64,000 nt of DNA from Nitratireductor kimnyeongensis (lineage in GTDB: Bacteria; Pseudomonadota; Alphaproteobacteria; Rhizobiales; Rhizobiaceae): positions 1 through 64,000 of the forward strand of contig NZ_CP078144.1 in assembly GCF_019891395.1 (NCBI RefSeq), in the 5' to 3' direction. This document shows positions 62,801-64,000 of this stretch, piece after piece. The position numbers and the translations under genes are program-made. Position 1 is the first letter of the stretch. Each line of letters opens with the position of its first letter. Under the pieces are notes generated by a model. The model ran no database searches. It saw only the letters and a list, made by a program, of their open reading frames with translations, and had not been told where the DNA came from.

Positions 62801-63526
62801 ATGGCGCATGTCCTGGTGATTGCCGGTTCGGATTCGTCTGGCGGCGCGGGCATCGCGCGCGACATTGAGACCATTTCGGCTATTGGTCTGAAGACCTGCC
62901 TCGCCGTGACGGCGGTGACCGTGCAGACGCATCACGAGGTGGAGCGCGTCGAGCTCTGCGACCCCGATCTGGTGGAAGCACAGATGCGCGCCGCCCTTTC
63001 GGCAAACGCGGTCGCGGCCATCAAGATCGGTATGCTCGGAAGCCGCGAGACAGTCGCGCGCGTTGCGGAGGTTTTGCTCGACCATGCGGCGATACCAGTG
63101 GTGCTCGATCCGGTGGTCGCATCCTCATCCGGGAGGGCGCTTCTTTCGGACGATGCCATTGCCGTGATGCGGGAAAGCCTGATGCCGCTTTGCAGCCTCG
63201 TCACGCCCAACCTGCCTGAGCTCGCACTCCTTTCAGGTGGGAGCGAGGCAGATGAACACCAGCAGGCACGCGATCTGCTTGGCAGCGGTGTGAAGGCGCT
63301 GCTCGTGAAAGGCGGGCATGCAGAGGGGCCGCGCGCCACGGACACGCTGTATCAGGCGGGAGAGCCGCCATTGCGGTTCGAGAGCCCGCGCCTGCCGGGC
63401 GCGATGCGCGGCACCGGCTGCATGTTGGCAAGCGCCATCGCTGCCGGCCTTGCCCGGGGCGATGGGCTGGAGGCCAGCGTGCGCGCGGCAAAAACCCATT
63501 TGTCCGAACGCTGGATTCCCAGCTGA
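62801..63526 (+). CDS. thiD: Hydroxymethylpyrimidine (phosphate) kinase
   Basis: 241-residue ribokinase-like enzyme. VIAGSDSSGGAGIARDIETI at the N-terminus, VLDPVVASSSGRAL and the anion-hole motif GAMRGTGCMLASAIAAGLA define ThiD. It phosphorylates HMP and HMP phosphate for ThiE. ATG 62801 is preferred; an in-frame ATG at 62789 overlaps thiE and is possible. Last gene of the thi operon, convergent with the inositol dehydrogenase-like gene seven bases away. Confidence 0.9.
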   Translation: MAHVLVIAGSDSSGGAGIARDIETISAIGLKTCLAVTAVTVQTHHEVERVELCDPDLVEAQMRAALSANAVAAIKIGMLGSRETVARVAEVLLDHAAIPVVLDPVVASSSGRALLSDDAIAVMRESLMPLCSLVTPNLPELALLSGGSEADEHQQARDLLGSGVKALLVKGGHAEGPRATDTLYQAGEPPLRFESPRLPGAMRGTGCMLASAIAAGLARGDGLEASVRAAKTHLSERWIPS

Positions 63527-63533
63527 GACCAGA

Positions 63534-64000
63534 TCAGACGACTTCTGTCAGCTTGACTGCCCGGCCTTCCTTCACCGAAAGCAGCGCCGCATCGGCCAGT
63601 GCCAGCGCGCGCAGACCGTCCTCGCCCGAGGGTGACGCCGGCTTGCCTTCGACAATGGCGGCGATGAAGCGCGCAATCTCGGCGGCATAGGCCTCCGTGT
63701 AGCGTGTCATGAAGAAATCATGCAGCGGCGGGCGGGTAAAACCCTGCGCATTGGCGATCTCTATGGAAACGGGTCGCTGGTTTTCCGCCGCGATTGCGCC
63801 CGCAGCACCCAGCACCTCGATCCGCTGGTCATAGCCATAGGTCGCGCGGCGCGAATTGGAAATGCTGCATTGCCGCCCGGATGCAGTCGTGAGGATGACG
63901 GACACGCTATCGAAATCACCCGCCTCGCCAATCGCCGGATCAACCAGGACCGAAGCGGTGGCAAACACCGTTTCGGGCTCCTCGCCCAGCAGGAAACGCG
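63534..64000 (-). CDS. iolG: Gfo/Idh/MocA oxidoreductase, probable inositol 2-dehydrogenase, C-terminal part
   Basis: Only the last about 155 codons are inside the window; the N-terminal Rossmann domain is beyond the right edge. SRRATYGYDQRIEVLGAAG and ENQRPVSIEIANAQG match the C-terminal domain of myo-inositol 2-dehydrogenase (IolG/IdhA), which makes scyllo-inosose for IolE. The frame continues without a stop to the window end. It is about 48 kb from iolCDEB and convergent with thiD. Other Gfo/Idh family members share parts of this pattern, so the symbol is probable and not certain. Confidence 0.7.
   Translation of the reverse strand, partial: RFLLGEEPETVFATASVLVDPAIGEAGDFDSVSVILTTASGRQCSISNSRRATYGYDQRIEVLGAAGAIAAENQRPVSIEIANAQGFTRPPLHDFFMTRYTEAYAAEIARFIAAIVEGKPASPSGEDGLRALALADAALLSVKEGRAVKLTEVV

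Overview
The window looks like a chromosomal (or large-replicon) segment of an alphaproteobacterium, most likely order Hyphomicrobiales (Rhizobiales). The reasons are high GC, densely packed genes with many ATGA overlaps, a rhizobial-type iolY-iolR-iolC-iolD-iolE-iolB locus, a thiC-thiO-thiS-thiG-thiE-thiD operon behind a thi-box leader, a ugpBAEC operon with a Pho box, and many carbohydrate ABC importers. The genus cannot be fixed from the sequence alone. No tRNA, rRNA, CRISPR array, insertion sequence, integrase or phage gene was seen, so this is metabolic backbone rather than a mobile island.

Layout. 1-81: start of trpB, leaving the window. 288-6992: AraC regulator, FGGY sugar kinase, a ribose-type (CUT2) ABC importer and a GntR/HutC regulator, for an unidentified sugar or polyol. 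6989-7375: conserved hypothetical. 7521-15352: inositol catabolism (iolY, iolR, iolC fused to a DUF2090 domain, iolD, iolE, a small membrane protein, iolB); the end of an iolG-type dehydrogenase sits at the far right edge (63534-64000). 15459-18328: MarC-like membrane protein and a YnbA/YnbB/PlsC-like phospholipid trio. 18542-22748: ugpBAEC for glycerol-3-phosphate, with a Pho box.

22749-32271: a two-armed locus around a divergent promoter at about 27080-27360. The left arm has an SDR, ABC ATPase, RpiR regulator, D-threonine aldolase/D-serine dehydratase-like PLP enzyme and NTF2-like protein; the right arm has a binding protein, two permeases, RidA and an MlrC (M81) hydrolase. 32291-33221: Rrf2/NsrR-like regulator and a group III truncated haemoglobin behind a perfect palindrome. 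33689-47061: a LacI-type regulator and a long minus-strand cluster joining amino-sugar enzymes (NagB-like, SIS protein, NagA), a ceramidase-like hydrolase, an ABC importer, an AGE-family epimerase and UxuB/UxuA; GCAACCGGTTGC palindromes mark two promoters.

47221-52484: LysR, a tripartite tricarboxylate (TctCBA) importer and an M20 deacylase. 52579-58053: LysR, a TRAP importer, a nitrilase-superfamily amidase and an RraA-like protein. 58222-63526: TPP riboswitch and the thiamin operon.

Theme: six solute importers (one CUT2, three CUT1, one TTT, one TRAP), most next to their own regulator and catabolic enzymes. The two clusters most likely to be undescribed are the MlrC/RidA/D-amino-acid-enzyme locus (22749-32271) and the LacI-controlled amino-sugar plus hexuronate locus (33689-47061). 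In both, the substrate is my inference.
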